Shown here one piece after another: positions 8,857 to 16,968 of a DNA stretch of 64,000 nucleotides (positions are counted from its first letter, which is position 1; each line of letters opens with the position of its first letter). The translations under genes were made by a program, and so were the position numbers. Below the pieces are notes generated by a model. That model made no database searches. It worked only from the letters and a program-made list of their open reading frames with translations, and was not told the DNA's origin. This stretch comes from Agromyces sp. ISL-38 (GTDB taxonomy: Bacteria > Actinomycetota > Actinomycetes > Actinomycetales > Microbacteriaceae), in the NCBI RefSeq assembly GCF_018613935.1, contig NZ_JAGGPF010000012.1, positions 124,001 to 188,000 of the forward strand, given 5' to 3'.

Positions 8857-9420
8857 TCAGCGCCCGCCCCACGCGACGGTGTCGCCGTCGATGATCGACT
8901 GGTCGGCGCGACGGCGATCGCCGATGATCGTGTGCGCGTCCTCCATGAGCTCCTGGAGCGCCGCCTGCACGACCTGTGGCCGCGGCACGTCCTTCAGCAC
9001 TACCGGGCGGTCGTGCCCGGTGTTGATGCGCACGTCGCCCGACCCGAACGCGCTCTGCGCCCAGGTGCGGCGCACGCTCACGTCGTAGCCGCGGCTGTGC
9101 AGCAGCTCCTGCCGCACGCGCACGAAGACGCCGCTGCGCAGGATGATGCGTCTCGTCGTGATGGTGGTGCGCCGGGTGAGCCAGACGAGGAACGGCAGGA
9201 ACGAGAAGGAGGCCACGGCCACGGCCGCGATTCCCGCGATGGCGAGTTGCTGCCAGGGCTCCCGCAGGGCGGCCGCGGCGTAGGTCGCAACGCCCGTGAT
9301 GGCGATGAAGAGCACCGTCGGCAGGATCAGGATCCGCCCGTGCCGTCGCAGCCGCGCGACGACACGCTCGACCGGCTGTGCCGGCGGCGCGGCCGGGTCG
9401 TGGCGCGCGGCGGGGCTCAT
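8857..9420 (-). CDS. PH domain (bPH2/YdbS-like) membrane protein
   Basis: 187 residues. Two closely spaced membrane helices (about 29-50 and 58-81) are followed by a bacterial PH-like domain starting at TRRTTITTRRIILRSGVF, the usual TxxRI-R-G pattern, and ending with VPRPQVVQAALQELM. The function is not known; such proteins are thought to mediate membrane-proximal protein contacts. The start is 7 bases beyond the birA stop, so it is probably transcribed with birA. The same pair, birA plus a PH-domain membrane protein, occurs in M. tuberculosis (Rv3279c/Rv3278c, from memory). That suggests an old but unexplained link to the carboxylase locus. Confidence 0.8.
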   Translation of the reverse strand: MSPAARHDPAAPPAQPVERVVARLRRHGRILILPTVLFIAITGVATYAAAALREPWQQLAIAGIAAVAVASFSFLPFLVWLTRRTTITTRRIILRSGVFVRVRQELLHSRGYDVSVRRTWAQSAFGSGDVRINTGHDRPVVLKDVPRPQVVQAALQELMEDAHTIIGDRRRADQSIIDGDTVAWGGR

Positions 9421-9427
9421 ATGCCCA

Positions 9428-10327
9428 TTAATACCGCAGGTGCGTCACGTCGCCGGCGGCGACAGACTGCGGCTCGCCATTCTCCCGGTCGCGCACCACG
9501 AGCCGGCCGTCGCGGTCGATCCGTTCGGCGACGCCGATGAGCTCGCGGTCGCCCGGGAGCTCCACTCGCACCTCGGAGCCGATCGTGCCGCAGAGCGAGC
9601 TCACGCGATCGGCGATGCCGCTCGCCGCGGCATCCGCCCCATGCTCGACGAAGGCCCGGAACAGCGCGAGGAATCCGCTGAGGTAGTCGGCGAGCACCAC
9701 GTCGGCGTCGGGCTGCGTGCCGGTGACGAGCAGGAGCGACGTCGAGGTGAGGGTGGGCAGGTCATGTTCGTCGAGCGTGAGGTTGAGCCCGGCGCCGACG
9801 ACGACCGCGCCGGACTCGGGCAGCAGCTCGGAGAGGATGCCGCACACCTTGAAGCCCGAGATGAGCACGTCGTTCGGCCACTTGAGCTCGACCACGACCC
9901 CGCCGGTGCCGTCGGCATCGAGCGCTTCATCGGCGCCTGTCGGCGAAGCGGATGCCGCGTCGGCGGCCCTGTCGCCCGAGGAGGCCACCGATCGCCCGGC
10001 CTCGACGGCCCGTTGCACGGCCTCGGTCATCGCAGCTCCCGCGATGAGCGGGATCCAGCCGTAGCCGTCGGGCGGGAACGGCGCACCGCCCGGCAGCTCG
10101 GGCCGCAGCAGCACCGAGATCGCGAGTGTCTTCCCCGTGGGGGCGAGCCACGTGCGGCCGAGGCGCCCACGGCCGCGGGTCTGGTTGTCGGTGACGATGA
10201 CGGCGCCGGTCGGCCAGGCCGCGGCATCCGGCCCCGTGGCAGCGATGCGCAGCTCGTCGTTCGTCGATCCGGCTTCGGCGAGGAACTCGAAGCGCGGCAC
10301 CGCCTTTCGGCTCCGCTCCCAATCCAT
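9428..10327 (-). CDS. birA: Biotin-[acetyl-CoA carboxylase] ligase
   Basis: 299 residues. It activates biotin to biotinyl-AMP and attaches it to the carrier lysine of biotin enzymes, here most likely the carboxylase alpha subunit encoded at 17.7-19.5 kb. The catalytic motifs are TDNQTRGRGRLGR, LKWPNDVLI and VGAGLNL. There is no N-terminal helix-turn-helix, so it is a ligase only and not a biotin repressor. An Ala/Asp/Ser-rich insert of about 30 residues sits just before VVVELKWPND and is probably a surface loop. ATG 10327 is chosen over GTG 10333 because GGAGG is correctly spaced for it. A TAGCCT -10 lies at 10357-10362. Confidence 0.93.
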   Translation of the reverse strand: MDWERSRKAVPRFEFLAEAGSTNDELRIAATGPDAAAWPTGAVIVTDNQTRGRGRLGRTWLAPTGKTLAISVLLRPELPGGAPFPPDGYGWIPLIAGAAMTEAVQRAVEAGRSVASSGDRAADAASASPTGADEALDADGTGGVVVELKWPNDVLISGFKVCGILSELLPESGAVVVGAGLNLTLDEHDLPTLTSTSLLLVTGTQPDADVVLADYLSGFLALFRAFVEHGADAAASGIADRVSSLCGTIGSEVRVELPGDRELIGVAERIDRDGRLVVRDRENGEPQSVAAGDVTHLRY

Positions 10328-10455
10328 CGGCACCTCCGGTTGCTCGTGTCGAGTTCAGGCTAGTGTCCGAACCGGCGCCGGGCATGGCGATAGCCACGAG
10401 CGCTGTCAGGAGATTTGTAGGGTTCCGTCAAGTAATGCGGCCGGATGGGCGCCGG

Positions 10456-10461
10456 TAGAGT
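10456..10461 (+). promoter_or_regulatory. -10 box of a leaderless promoter for the carboxylase beta gene
   Basis: TAGAGT is followed by 7 bases and then GTG at 10469. No purine-rich ribosome site precedes the GTG, which supports leaderless translation from that codon. Confidence 0.55.
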
Positions 10462-10468
10462 GAACGGC

Positions 10469-12067
10469 GTGACCGAAGCGACTGACGGCCCCGACCTCTC
10501 CACGACTGCGGGCAAGCTCGCCGACCTCAAACTCCGCTACCACGAAGCTGTGACGGCGAGCGGTGAGGCGGCCATCGAGAAGCAGCACGCCAAGGGCAAG
10601 ATGACCGCCCGCGAGCGCATCGCCGAACTCCTCGACCCGGGCTCGTTCGTCGAGCTCGACGAGTTCGTGCGGCACCGCACGCACGCGTTCGGCATGGAGG
10701 CGAAGCGGCCGTACGGCGATGCGGTCGTCACCGGCACGGGAACGATCCACGGCCGGCAGGTCGCCGTCTACTCGCAGGACTTCACGATCTTCGGCGGCTC
10801 GCTCGGCGAGGTCGCCGGCGAGAAGATCATCAAGGTCATGGAGCTCGCGCTGAAAACCGGCGTGCCGATCATCGGCATCCTCGACTCGGGCGGCGCCCGC
10901 ATCCAGGAGGGCGTCGTGGCGCTCGGCAAGTACGGCGAGATCTTCCGGCGCAACACCGCCGCATCGGGCGTGATCCCGCAGATCTCGATCGTGTGCGGTC
11001 CGGCCGCCGGCGGCGCTGTCTACTCCCCCGCCCTCACCGACTTCGTGATCATGGTCGACAAGACGAGCCAGATGTTCGTCACCGGCCCCGACGTCATCAA
11101 GACGGTGACCGGCGAAGACGTCGGCATGGAGGAACTCGGCGGCGCGCTCACGCACAACACCGTCTCGGGGGTCGCGCACTACCTCGCGAGCGACGAGTCC
11201 GACGCGCTCGACTACGCACGCACCCTCATCTCGTTCCTGCCCGACAACAACATGTCGGATGCACCGGTGTATGACGCCGAGGCAGAGCTCGAGATCACCG
11301 ACGACGACCGGCGCCTGAACTCCGTCATCCCCGACTCGCCGAACCAGCCCTACGACATGCATGCGGTCATCGAGGGCATCGTCGACCATGGCGACTTCCT
11401 CGAGGTGCAGCCGCTCTTCGCGCCGAACATCGTGATCGGCTTCGCGCGTGTCGAGGGCCGGTCGGTCGGCATCATCGCCAACCAGCCGAGCCAGATGGCC
11501 GGTACCCTGAACATCGCCGCGGGCGAGAAGGCCTCTCGCTTCGTGCGCTTCTGCGATGCGTTCTCCATTCCCATCCTCACCCTCGTCGACGTGCCGGGCT
11601 ACCTCCCCGGCACCGACCAGGAGTGGACCGGCGTCATCCGCCGCGGCGCCAAGCTCCTCTACGCGTATGCCGAGGCGACGGTGCCGCTCGTCACCGTCAT
11701 CACCCGCAAGGCCTACGGCGGCGCCTACATCGTCATGGGCTCCAAGCAGCTCGGCGCCGACATCAACCTCGCCTGGCCGACCGCCGAGATCGCGGTCATG
11801 GGCGGCCAGGGAGCGGTCAACATCCTCTACCGCCCCGAGATCAGGCGCGCCGAGGAGGCCGGCGAAGACGTCGCCGCGGTGCGCACGAAGCTCGCCAACG
11901 AATACACGTACAACGTGGCCAGCCCGTTCCTCGCAGCCGAGCGCGGCGAGCTCGACGGCGTCATCGAGCCGGCAGCCACTCGCGTCTCGGTGGTCAAGGC
12001 GCTCCGCGCGCTCCGCACCAAGCGGGCGAGCCTCCCGCCGAAGAAGCACGGGAACATCCCGCTCTAG
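10469..12067 (+). CDS. accD5: Acyl-CoA (propionyl/acetyl-CoA) carboxylase beta subunit
   Basis: 532 residues, the carboxyltransferase subunit of an actinobacterial acyl-CoA carboxylase. It transfers the carboxyl group from biotin to propionyl- or acetyl-CoA to give methylmalonyl- or malonyl-CoA. Two crotonase-like halves are evident. The N-half has [14 protein letters not shown] and [11 protein letters not shown] with oxyanion glycines, then [16 protein letters not shown]. The C-half has [13 protein letters not shown] and [21 protein letters not shown]. The frame is open back to ATG 10445, but GTG 10469 fits the promoter. The neighbours birA, the epsilon subunit and the alpha subunit reproduce the M. 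tuberculosis accD5-accE5-accA3 set. Substrate preference cannot be settled from sequence alone. Confidence 0.92.
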   Translation: MTEATDGPDLSTTAGKLADLKLRYHEAVTASGEAAIEKQHAKGKMTARERIAELLDPGSFVELDEFVRHRTHAFGMEAKRPYGDAVVTGTGTIHGRQVAVYSQDFTIFGGSLGEVAGEKIIKVMELALKTGVPIIGILDSGGARIQEGVVALGKYGEIFRRNTAASGVIPQISIVCGPAAGGAVYSPALTDFVIMVDKTSQMFVTGPDVIKTVTGEDVGMEELGGALTHNTVSGVAHYLASDESDALDYARTLISFLPDNNMSDAPVYDAEAELEITDDDRRLNSVIPDSPNQPYDMHAVIEGIVDHGDFLEVQPLFAPNIVIGFARVEGRSVGIIANQPSQMAGTLNIAAGEKASRFVRFCDAFSIPILTLVDVPGYLPGTDQEWTGVIRRGAKLLYAYAEATVPLVTVITRKAYGGAYIVMGSKQLGADINLAWPTAEIAVMGGQGAVNILYRPEIRRAEEAGEDVAAVRTKLANEYTYNVASPFLAAERGELDGVIEPAATRVSVVKALRALRTKRASLPPKKHGNIPL

Positions 12068-12076
12068 GGGGCACCA

Positions 12077-12316
12077 ATGACCGACATCACCCCCCACTCC
12101 GACGCCGACTCGGCGACCGACATCCGCTTCGTGACGCCCAACGTGAGCGCCGAAGAGGCTGCCGCGGTCACCGCGGTGCTGCTCGCGGCGATCGACGAGG
12201 GAGAGGCCGAGGCATCCGTGCCCGAGCCGGTTCGTGACCACTGGGTTCGCAGCGGCGGCGCGCTTCGGACTCCGTTCCAGACGGGGCCCGGTCGCTGGGA
12301 GCGCTCGGGGCGATGA
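12077..12316 (+). CDS. accE: Acyl-CoA carboxylase epsilon subunit
   Basis: 79 residues, the small subunit that promotes assembly or activity of actinobacterial acyl-CoA carboxylases. It has the usual plan: an acidic N-terminus, a helical RFVTPNVSAEEAAAVTAVL segment and a C-terminal W-x-R pattern ending GPGRWERSGR. It begins 9 bases after the beta-subunit stop, with GGGGG just before the ATG, so it is in the same operon. A short gene of this kind directly after the beta subunit is the strongest support for the call. Confidence 0.85.
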   Translation: MTDITPHSDADSATDIRFVTPNVSAEEAAAVTAVLLAAIDEGEAEASVPEPVRDHWVRSGGALRTPFQTGPGRWERSGR

Positions 12317-12398
12317 TTCCGGTCTTGTCCCCCAATCGACGGTCACCGATGGGCGCCAGCCCGCGAATTCGTCGGAGTTGGTGCACCCCGTCGCCTGA

Positions 12399-12419
12399 GG
12401 GGGACACCGGCTGTCCCCC
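12399..12419. repeat. Inverted repeat after accE
   Basis: GGGGGACA and TGTCCCCC form a perfect 8-bp stem around CCGGC. There is no T-run, so it may be a structural or processing hairpin downstream of the carboxylase transcript. Confidence 0.45.
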
Positions 12420-12431
12420 GAAATGACGACT

Positions 12432-12600
12432 TTGCAGACGCAGGGCCGTGTACCACGATAGGTATCGCAGGCTCCTCAGGAGTCGCCACGGACATCGGTC
12501 GGGTAACCGATGACCGTTGGGGGCGAGTCAGGGCGATATTCGGGTTGTCGCCGTGTCTCGGGCTTGATGGGGGGCCGATCTCAGATCGGCCCCCCACTCT
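12432..12600 (+). ncRNA. Candidate structured small RNA in the 327-base gap after accE
   Basis: The gap 12317-12643 has no protein gene that I can support. Its right half can fold into a chain of hairpins on the plus strand: GGCTCC-TCA-GGAGTC near 12470, ATCGGT-CGGGTA-ACCGAT near 12495, GGCGA...TCGCC near 12532, then the strong GC stem at 12569-12595. A weak -35-like TTGCAG (12432-12437) and a GATAGGTAT element near 12457 could form a promoter. I recognise no known RNA family. The hairpins could instead be part of the accE 3' untranslated region. Confidence 0.3.
12569..12595. terminator. Bidirectional GC hairpin between convergent genes
   Basis: GGGGGGCCGATCT and AGATCGGCCCCCC are perfect 13-base complements around a single C, so the real stem is about 11 bp with a 5-base loop. 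It lies between the end of the carboxylase transcript (plus) and the end of the two-component operon (minus), where a two-way terminator is expected. Confidence 0.6.
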
Positions 12601-12643
12601 CTTGTCCGGCGTCGATCGGCGTGCCGGATGTTGTGCCCCGCCG

Positions 12644-13654
12644 TCACAGGGCGCGGGGAATCTCCAGCCACAGCTCGACTTCGAGGTCGTCGGTGTCGAC
12701 TCCGGATGACTCGACACCCGAGTCGCGCAGGCCCACCACGGTGACCGCCACGGGCGAGCCCTCCGCGGCGGTACGCGCGATGATGCGATCGGCGTTCGAG
12801 CCGGCCACTGCCTCGGCGAGCCGGGAGAGCACCCGATCGCGCGCCGCCTCGTCGAGATCATCGATGCCGCCCTCGTCGAGCAGGTTGACGGTGATGCCGC
12901 GCTCTCGAGCGCGTTGCACCTCGACACGCACGACGTCGGTGAGGAGCATCCGGCCGCGGATCTCATCGCGGATCGCCGCCTCGAGCATGCGGCACTCGCG
13001 ACGCTGCGCCTCGGTGAGCGCGCCATTGCGATCGGCGATGCGGCGGAGCATCGGCGCGGCGATCCGGTTGGTCTGCGCGAGGCGCATCCGGCCCTCGAAG
13101 AGGTGGGCGTCCTGCGCGGCCTGCCAGGCCGCCGCCTCACGCTCGGCCTGCGCGTACCGCCGGGTCTCCCTGGCGGCGTTCGTGAGAGCCGTCGTCAGCA
13201 TGTGCGCGATGGCGACCCACACGATGCTGCCGATGACACCCAGTCCGCCGAGCGAGAGCGGGCCGGCCCACACCACGCTCTGCACTGCGAGCGCGACGAC
13301 CCCGATCCATGCGAAGGTCAGCTGGCGCCGCGCAGCGGCGATGGTCATGAGCGTGCCCACGGCGGCGACGTACCACGTGGCGTAGCCGTTCTCGGCCTCG
13401 GGGTCGAGTTGGCTGGTCACGAGGAGCGGCAACACGATGCAGACGGCGAGGTCGAAGGCAGCGAGCCAGTCGGGCATCCGCAGGCGCTGGGCCGGCCAGA
13501 GGCTCAGCACGGTCGCGATCGAGTAGAGCAGCAGCGCCGCCACCGTCGGCCACGGCGAATTGGGGATGTCGAGCGAGTAGGCGCCGAGCACCACGTGGTA
13601 CGTCGAGAACATGGCCCCCAGCACGAGGAGCAGCCAGCGGGGAACGGAGATCAT
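12644..13654 (-). CDS. Membrane protein with a degenerate sensor-kinase-like C-terminus
   Basis: 336 residues. Five or six membrane helices occupy about residues 5-165, followed by a charged helical region and a domain that resembles the dimerisation/ATPase part of NarL-type histidine kinases. No phospho-acceptor His box and no DxGxG nucleotide loop are visible. The segment ALTEAQRRECRMLEAAIRDEIRGR is conserved-looking. The ATG overlaps the stop of the true sensor-kinase gene by 4 bases (ATGA), so it is the third gene of the response regulator-kinase operon. I infer an accessory or inhibitory partner of that kinase; the function is unknown. Confidence 0.6.
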   Translation of the reverse strand: MISVPRWLLLVLGAMFSTYHVVLGAYSLDIPNSPWPTVAALLLYSIATVLSLWPAQRLRMPDWLAAFDLAVCIVLPLLVTSQLDPEAENGYATWYVAAVGTLMTIAAARRQLTFAWIGVVALAVQSVVWAGPLSLGGLGVIGSIVWVAIAHMLTTALTNAARETRRYAQAEREAAAWQAAQDAHLFEGRMRLAQTNRIAAPMLRRIADRNGALTEAQRRECRMLEAAIRDEIRGRMLLTDVVRVEVQRARERGITVNLLDEGGIDDLDEAARDRVLSRLAEAVAGSNADRIIARTAAEGSPVAVTVVGLRDSGVESSGVDTDDLEVELWLEIPRAL

Positions 13655-14865
13655 GCGCCGTCTCCCTCCACACCCGCGGGCCACGCGACGGTCACGGTCG
13701 TGCCGTGCCCGACGCGGGACGCGATCTCGGCCGTGCCGCCGGCGTTCGCCATGCGCTCCTCGATGGAGATGCGAAGTCCGAGCCGTTCGCCAGGCACCTG
13801 GGCGAGATCGAAGCCGCTCCCGTTGTCGGAGATCTCGATGACGCATCCCCCCGCCCGGACGCCGCGGATGCGCACCTCCCGACGGGTCGAGCGCCCCGGT
13901 TCGTCGGCGTGCTGGAGGCTGTTGACCATGGCCTGCACCGAGGCGGTATAGAGGGCCTCGACGGCCTCGACCGGAAGCTCGACGCCGCCGGTGTTCACGA
14001 CCCGCACGATGAACGGCGTCGAGAACGTCGTGAGCGCCGCGCGAAGGCGTCGCACCAGGACCGGCAGCCCGATCCGGTCGAGCACCCGCGGCCCGGTCTC
14101 CGCCGCCTCGTCGAGGCGTTGCACGGCGTCGCGGGCCATTCGCGCGGCGAGCGCCTGCTCCTGGCTGGACCCCGCCGCCGCCGCGGAGAGCAGCGTCGTG
14201 AGCACGCTGTCGTGCACGAGCGCGTCGATCTTCACCCGCTCGCTCTCCGTCGCGTGCTGGCGGGCAGCGAGGTCGTAACGCTGCAGCGCCGCCTCCTGCG
14301 CCGAGTCGACAGCCTCGGCGGCCTGGCGGAGCATCGTGACGATGATGAGAACCACGACACCGAGGATCACGGCGTACATCGCATCGAGCACTGCGAGCAG
14401 CGGGCCCGCCTCACCGCCGGCCGGCAGGAGGCGGATGCCGCCGTAGATCGCCGGCACGACGACCGTGTACGCCGTGGCCCACACCGCCGGGACGGCGACG
14501 ACGGCCGCGGTCGTGGCCACGGTGCACACGTAGTAGAGCCAGGGCGCGCTCTCCTCGATGACTTGGGGATCCGCGACGAGGAACGGCCACGCGATGAGCG
14601 CCACCACGTAGAGGCCGGCGAAGGCCAGGCACGCGGTGCGCACCGCGACCTTCGTGACGGTCGCCACGGCGAGCGCCACGATGGCGCCGTAGAGCACGGC
14701 CATGAGGGCGGGGCCGGCGCCCTCGACGAGCGCTGACGACTGCGGGATCGCGAGCGGCAGGGTCTGCGCCCCGAAGACGAGGCCGAACAGGCCGAGGGCG
14801 CGCGACGAGATCGTCTCGACCTGCGCCCTCGTGACGGCTCTGCGGCGCGGCGCGATGCGCGTCAC
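13651..14865 (-). CDS. Sensor histidine kinase, NarL/DesK-like type
   Basis: 404 residues from GTG 14865 (ATG 14895 would add 10). About six membrane helices in the first 200 residues are followed by a coiled stretch and the His-box-like KIDALVHDSVLTTLL, where His in VHDSV is the likely phosphorylation site. The ATP lid contains ASVQAMVNSLQHAD (N-box) and ISDNGSGFDLAQVPGERLG (G1/G2 boxes). No extracellular sensing domain is seen, so the signal is probably membrane-related. It lies directly after its LuxR-type response regulator and overlaps the degenerate kinase-like gene. The GTG start has GAAGGG ahead of it, just past the regulator's stop. Confidence 0.8.
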   Translation of the reverse strand: MTRIAPRRRAVTRAQVETISSRALGLFGLVFGAQTLPLAIPQSSALVEGAGPALMAVLYGAIVALAVATVTKVAVRTACLAFAGLYVVALIAWPFLVADPQVIEESAPWLYYVCTVATTAAVVAVPAVWATAYTVVVPAIYGGIRLLPAGGEAGPLLAVLDAMYAVILGVVVLIIVTMLRQAAEAVDSAQEAALQRYDLAARQHATESERVKIDALVHDSVLTTLLSAAAAGSSQEQALAARMARDAVQRLDEAAETGPRVLDRIGLPVLVRRLRAALTTFSTPFIVRVVNTGGVELPVEAVEALYTASVQAMVNSLQHADEPGRSTRREVRIRGVRAGGCVIEISDNGSGFDLAQVPGERLGLRISIEERMANAGGTAEIASRVGHGTTVTVAWPAGVEGDGA

Positions 14866-14872
14866 ACGCCCT

Positions 14873-15565
14873 TCAGCGACGGCCATCCCCGCCATCGATA
14901 TCGAGACCGGGCAGGATGCCGTCTTCGACCGCGCGACGCAAGAGGTCGACCTTCGTCGGCGCCGGCCGGCCGACCTCGACGTACTTCGCGCGAATCCGGT
15001 CGAGGTACTCGCGCGCCGTGGAGTGCGCGATGCCCAGCTGCATGGCGACGAGCTTCAGCGGGAGCCCGGAGGCGTAGAGGTGCAGCACGTCGCGCTCGCG
15101 GCGGCCGAGCTGCGCCTTCGCGAAGTCACGGTCTGCCTCGATGGCGCTCGCCCACTCGACGTTGTTCAGCACCTCGCCGCGCGCGACGACCGCGATCGCC
15201 GCGATGACCGACGACATGGGCGACGCCTTGGGGATGACGCCGGCCGCACCGGCCGCGAGCGACTCCCGCACGGCGGCGACCCGGTCGGCGATGCTGTGCA
15301 CGAGCACGCCGCTGCCCGTGGTGAGCACGGCGCGAACGTTCTCGGTGACCGACGAACCGTCGCCGAGCGACAGGTCGAGCACCACGACATCGCAGGCCCT
15401 GCCGTCGAGGGCATCGAGCAGTTCGGGCACGTTCGCCGTGTCGGCCACGACGTCGTAGCCCGCGTCATGGCAGGCGGCCCTGAGCCCGAGCCGCACCGCC
15501 TCATGATCGTCGACGATCGCGACCGTAGCCGTTTCCCCCGGTGTTCGCCCAACTCCGCCCGTCAC
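14873..15565 (-). CDS. LuxR/NarL-family response regulator
   Basis: 230 residues. The receiver domain shows IVDDHEAVRLGL with acidic pocket residues, the phospho-acceptor Asp in VVVLDLSLGDG, and the conserved lysine in GVIPKASP. The C-terminal LuxR helix-turn-helix region is GRRERDVLHLYASGLPLK followed by AHSTAREYLDRIRAKY. GTG 15565 is chosen: AAGGGGG is correctly spaced, and the -10 box at 15590-15595 leaves room for a short leader, whereas GTG 15589 would abut the -10. It presumably takes phosphate from the kinase encoded next. The target genes are unknown. Confidence 0.85.
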   Translation of the reverse strand: MTGGVGRTPGETATVAIVDDHEAVRLGLRAACHDAGYDVVADTANVPELLDALDGRACDVVVLDLSLGDGSSVTENVRAVLTTGSGVLVHSIADRVAAVRESLAAGAAGVIPKASPMSSVIAAIAVVARGEVLNNVEWASAIEADRDFAKAQLGRRERDVLHLYASGLPLKLVAMQLGIAHSTAREYLDRIRAKYVEVGRPAPTKVDLLRRAVEDGILPGLDIDGGDGRR

Positions 15566-15585
15566 GCGGCCCCCTTGTCCATGTG

Positions 15586-16923
15586 TCACACGATAGCGCC
15601 CAGTCGCGCGACCGCCTCGATGTGGTGCGTGTTCGGGAACAGATCGAAGGCGCGCAGCGCCATGAGCTCGTATCCCCGTTCACGGAGCAGTCCGACGTCT
15701 CGCGCGAGCGCAACGGGGTCGCACGCGACGTAGACGAGCTGACGGGGTCGCAGCTCAGCCAGCCGGTCGATGACCGCTCGCCCCGCTCCCGACCGCGGCG
15801 GGTCGAGCACGATCGTCGCGTCGCGGAGCCGCGCCCGTTCCGCGGCAGACGCCGTTTCGACGAGCTCGTCGAGGTAGCGGTCGACCCGGGCCGTGACCGC
15901 ACGGGCACCGACCCAGTCGGCGAGGTTCGCGCCGGCGTGCTCGGTCGCGCGCGCGTCCGACTCGACGGTGGTGATCCGCACGGTCTCGCCGAATCGATCG
16001 CCGACCGCGGCGGCCAGCAGTCCCACGCCGCCATAGAGGTCGTGGTTGGCCGCCCGAGGGTCGAACAGGTCGCCGTCGATGAGCTCCTGCACCGCGCGAG
16101 AAAGGATCGCGGCGGCGCCCGTGTGCACCTGCCAGAATCCGTCGCGGTCGAGACGGAAGGCTCGGTCGCCGACACGTTCTTCGATCGTCGGGCGGGCGCC
16201 GCGCGGCATCCGCTCATCGCCGACGACCACGAGGGCGGGGTCGCCCACGCTCGGCGCGATGAGGTCGACGGCCCGCGCGCCGGGGAACCGCTCGCCGAGC
16301 GGCGCGAGCGCGGCGAGTGCGGGCACGGCGAGCGGCAGCGACGCTACGGGCACCACGGTGTGGCTGCGAGCCGCGTAGGGGCCGACAGTGCCGTCTGAGG
16401 ACACGTGCAGTCGCACGCGGGTGCGCCAACCCGTTCCCTCGTCGATCGACGCCTCGGGCGCGAGCGCCGGGTCGACCGGCTCGACCTCGACCGCGGGATC
16501 GACGCCGCCCATGCGGGCGAGTGCGTCGCGCAGCACCTCGGCCCTGAGCTCGCGCTGCCGCGGCATCCGGATGTGCCCGAACTCGGCACCGCCGGCACGC
16601 GCTTCGGGAGCGCGGTCGACGGATGCCTCCGGCCACACGTGCTCACGCCGATGCTCCGATGCCGTCAGCACCTCCACCGTCTCGGCGCGCCAGTACCGGT
16701 CGCGCCCCTGGTCGACGATGCGCGCCAGCACCCGCTCGCCGGGGATCGCATCGGCGACGAACACCACCCGGCCCTCGTGGTGCGCCACGAACACCCCGCC
16801 GTGCGCGACGCGTTCGACGTCGAGCTCGATGACGGGTCCGTCGGTCACCGGCGCCTTCGGGGCAGGGCGGGCAGACGTGGGCCGGCGACCGCCGGGACGT
16901 CGGGAGCGACGAGACTGAGCCAT
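15586..16923 (-). CDS. TrmA/RlmCD-type RNA (uracil-5-)-methyltransferase
   Basis: 445 residues. A basic N-terminal tail of about 27 residues precedes a TRAM RNA-binding domain (VIELDVERVAHGGVFVAH onward) and a SAM-dependent methyltransferase domain. The motifs are GFWQVH, DLYGGVGLLAAAV (SAM loop), VLDPPRSGAGRAV, VYVACDPVALARD with the catalytic Cys, and the C-terminal NTHHIEAVARL with the general-base Glu. The iron-sulfur cysteines of RumA/RlmD are absent: the position of CGGC reads GGAE. It probably methylates uridine in rRNA or tRNA; the target base cannot be given. It is divergent from maf across a 45-base gap, and its stop lies 20 bases before the response-regulator start. Confidence 0.85.
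   Translation of the reverse strand: MAQSRRSRRPGGRRPTSARPAPKAPVTDGPVIELDVERVAHGGVFVAHHEGRVVFVADAIPGERVLARIVDQGRDRYWRAETVEVLTASEHRREHVWPEASVDRAPEARAGGAEFGHIRMPRQRELRAEVLRDALARMGGVDPAVEVEPVDPALAPEASIDEGTGWRTRVRLHVSSDGTVGPYAARSHTVVPVASLPLAVPALAALAPLGERFPGARAVDLIAPSVGDPALVVVGDERMPRGARPTIEERVGDRAFRLDRDGFWQVHTGAAAILSRAVQELIDGDLFDPRAANHDLYGGVGLLAAAVGDRFGETVRITTVESDARATEHAGANLADWVGARAVTARVDRYLDELVETASAAERARLRDATIVLDPPRSGAGRAVIDRLAELRPRQLVYVACDPVALARDVGLLRERGYELMALRAFDLFPNTHHIEAVARLGAIV
15590..15595 (-). promoter_or_regulatory. -10 box for the two-component operon
   Basis: TATCGT on the minus strand lies inside the last codons of the RNA methyltransferase gene, 24 bases before the response-regulator GTG. 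The predicted leader holds the AAGGGGG ribosome site. Confidence 0.45.
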
Positions 16924-16956
16924 GCTCCGAGCATTCCACAGCGCGCTGGGGACCGG

Positions 16957-16962
16957 CAGGAT
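16957..16962 (+). promoter_or_regulatory. -10-like box ahead of maf
   Basis: CAGGAT is followed by 6 bases and then ATG at 16969, the spacing of a leaderless start. The first base departs from the usual T, as it also does in the lpdA promoter. Confidence 0.35.
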
Positions 16963-16968
16963 GGGAGC

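Noticed and set aside
10406..12346. 646-codon open frame on the minus strand
   Set aside because: It is entirely antisense to the carboxylase beta and epsilon genes. Its composition (Arg/His/Glu/Val-rich, no motifs) is the usual shadow of a GC-rich gene.
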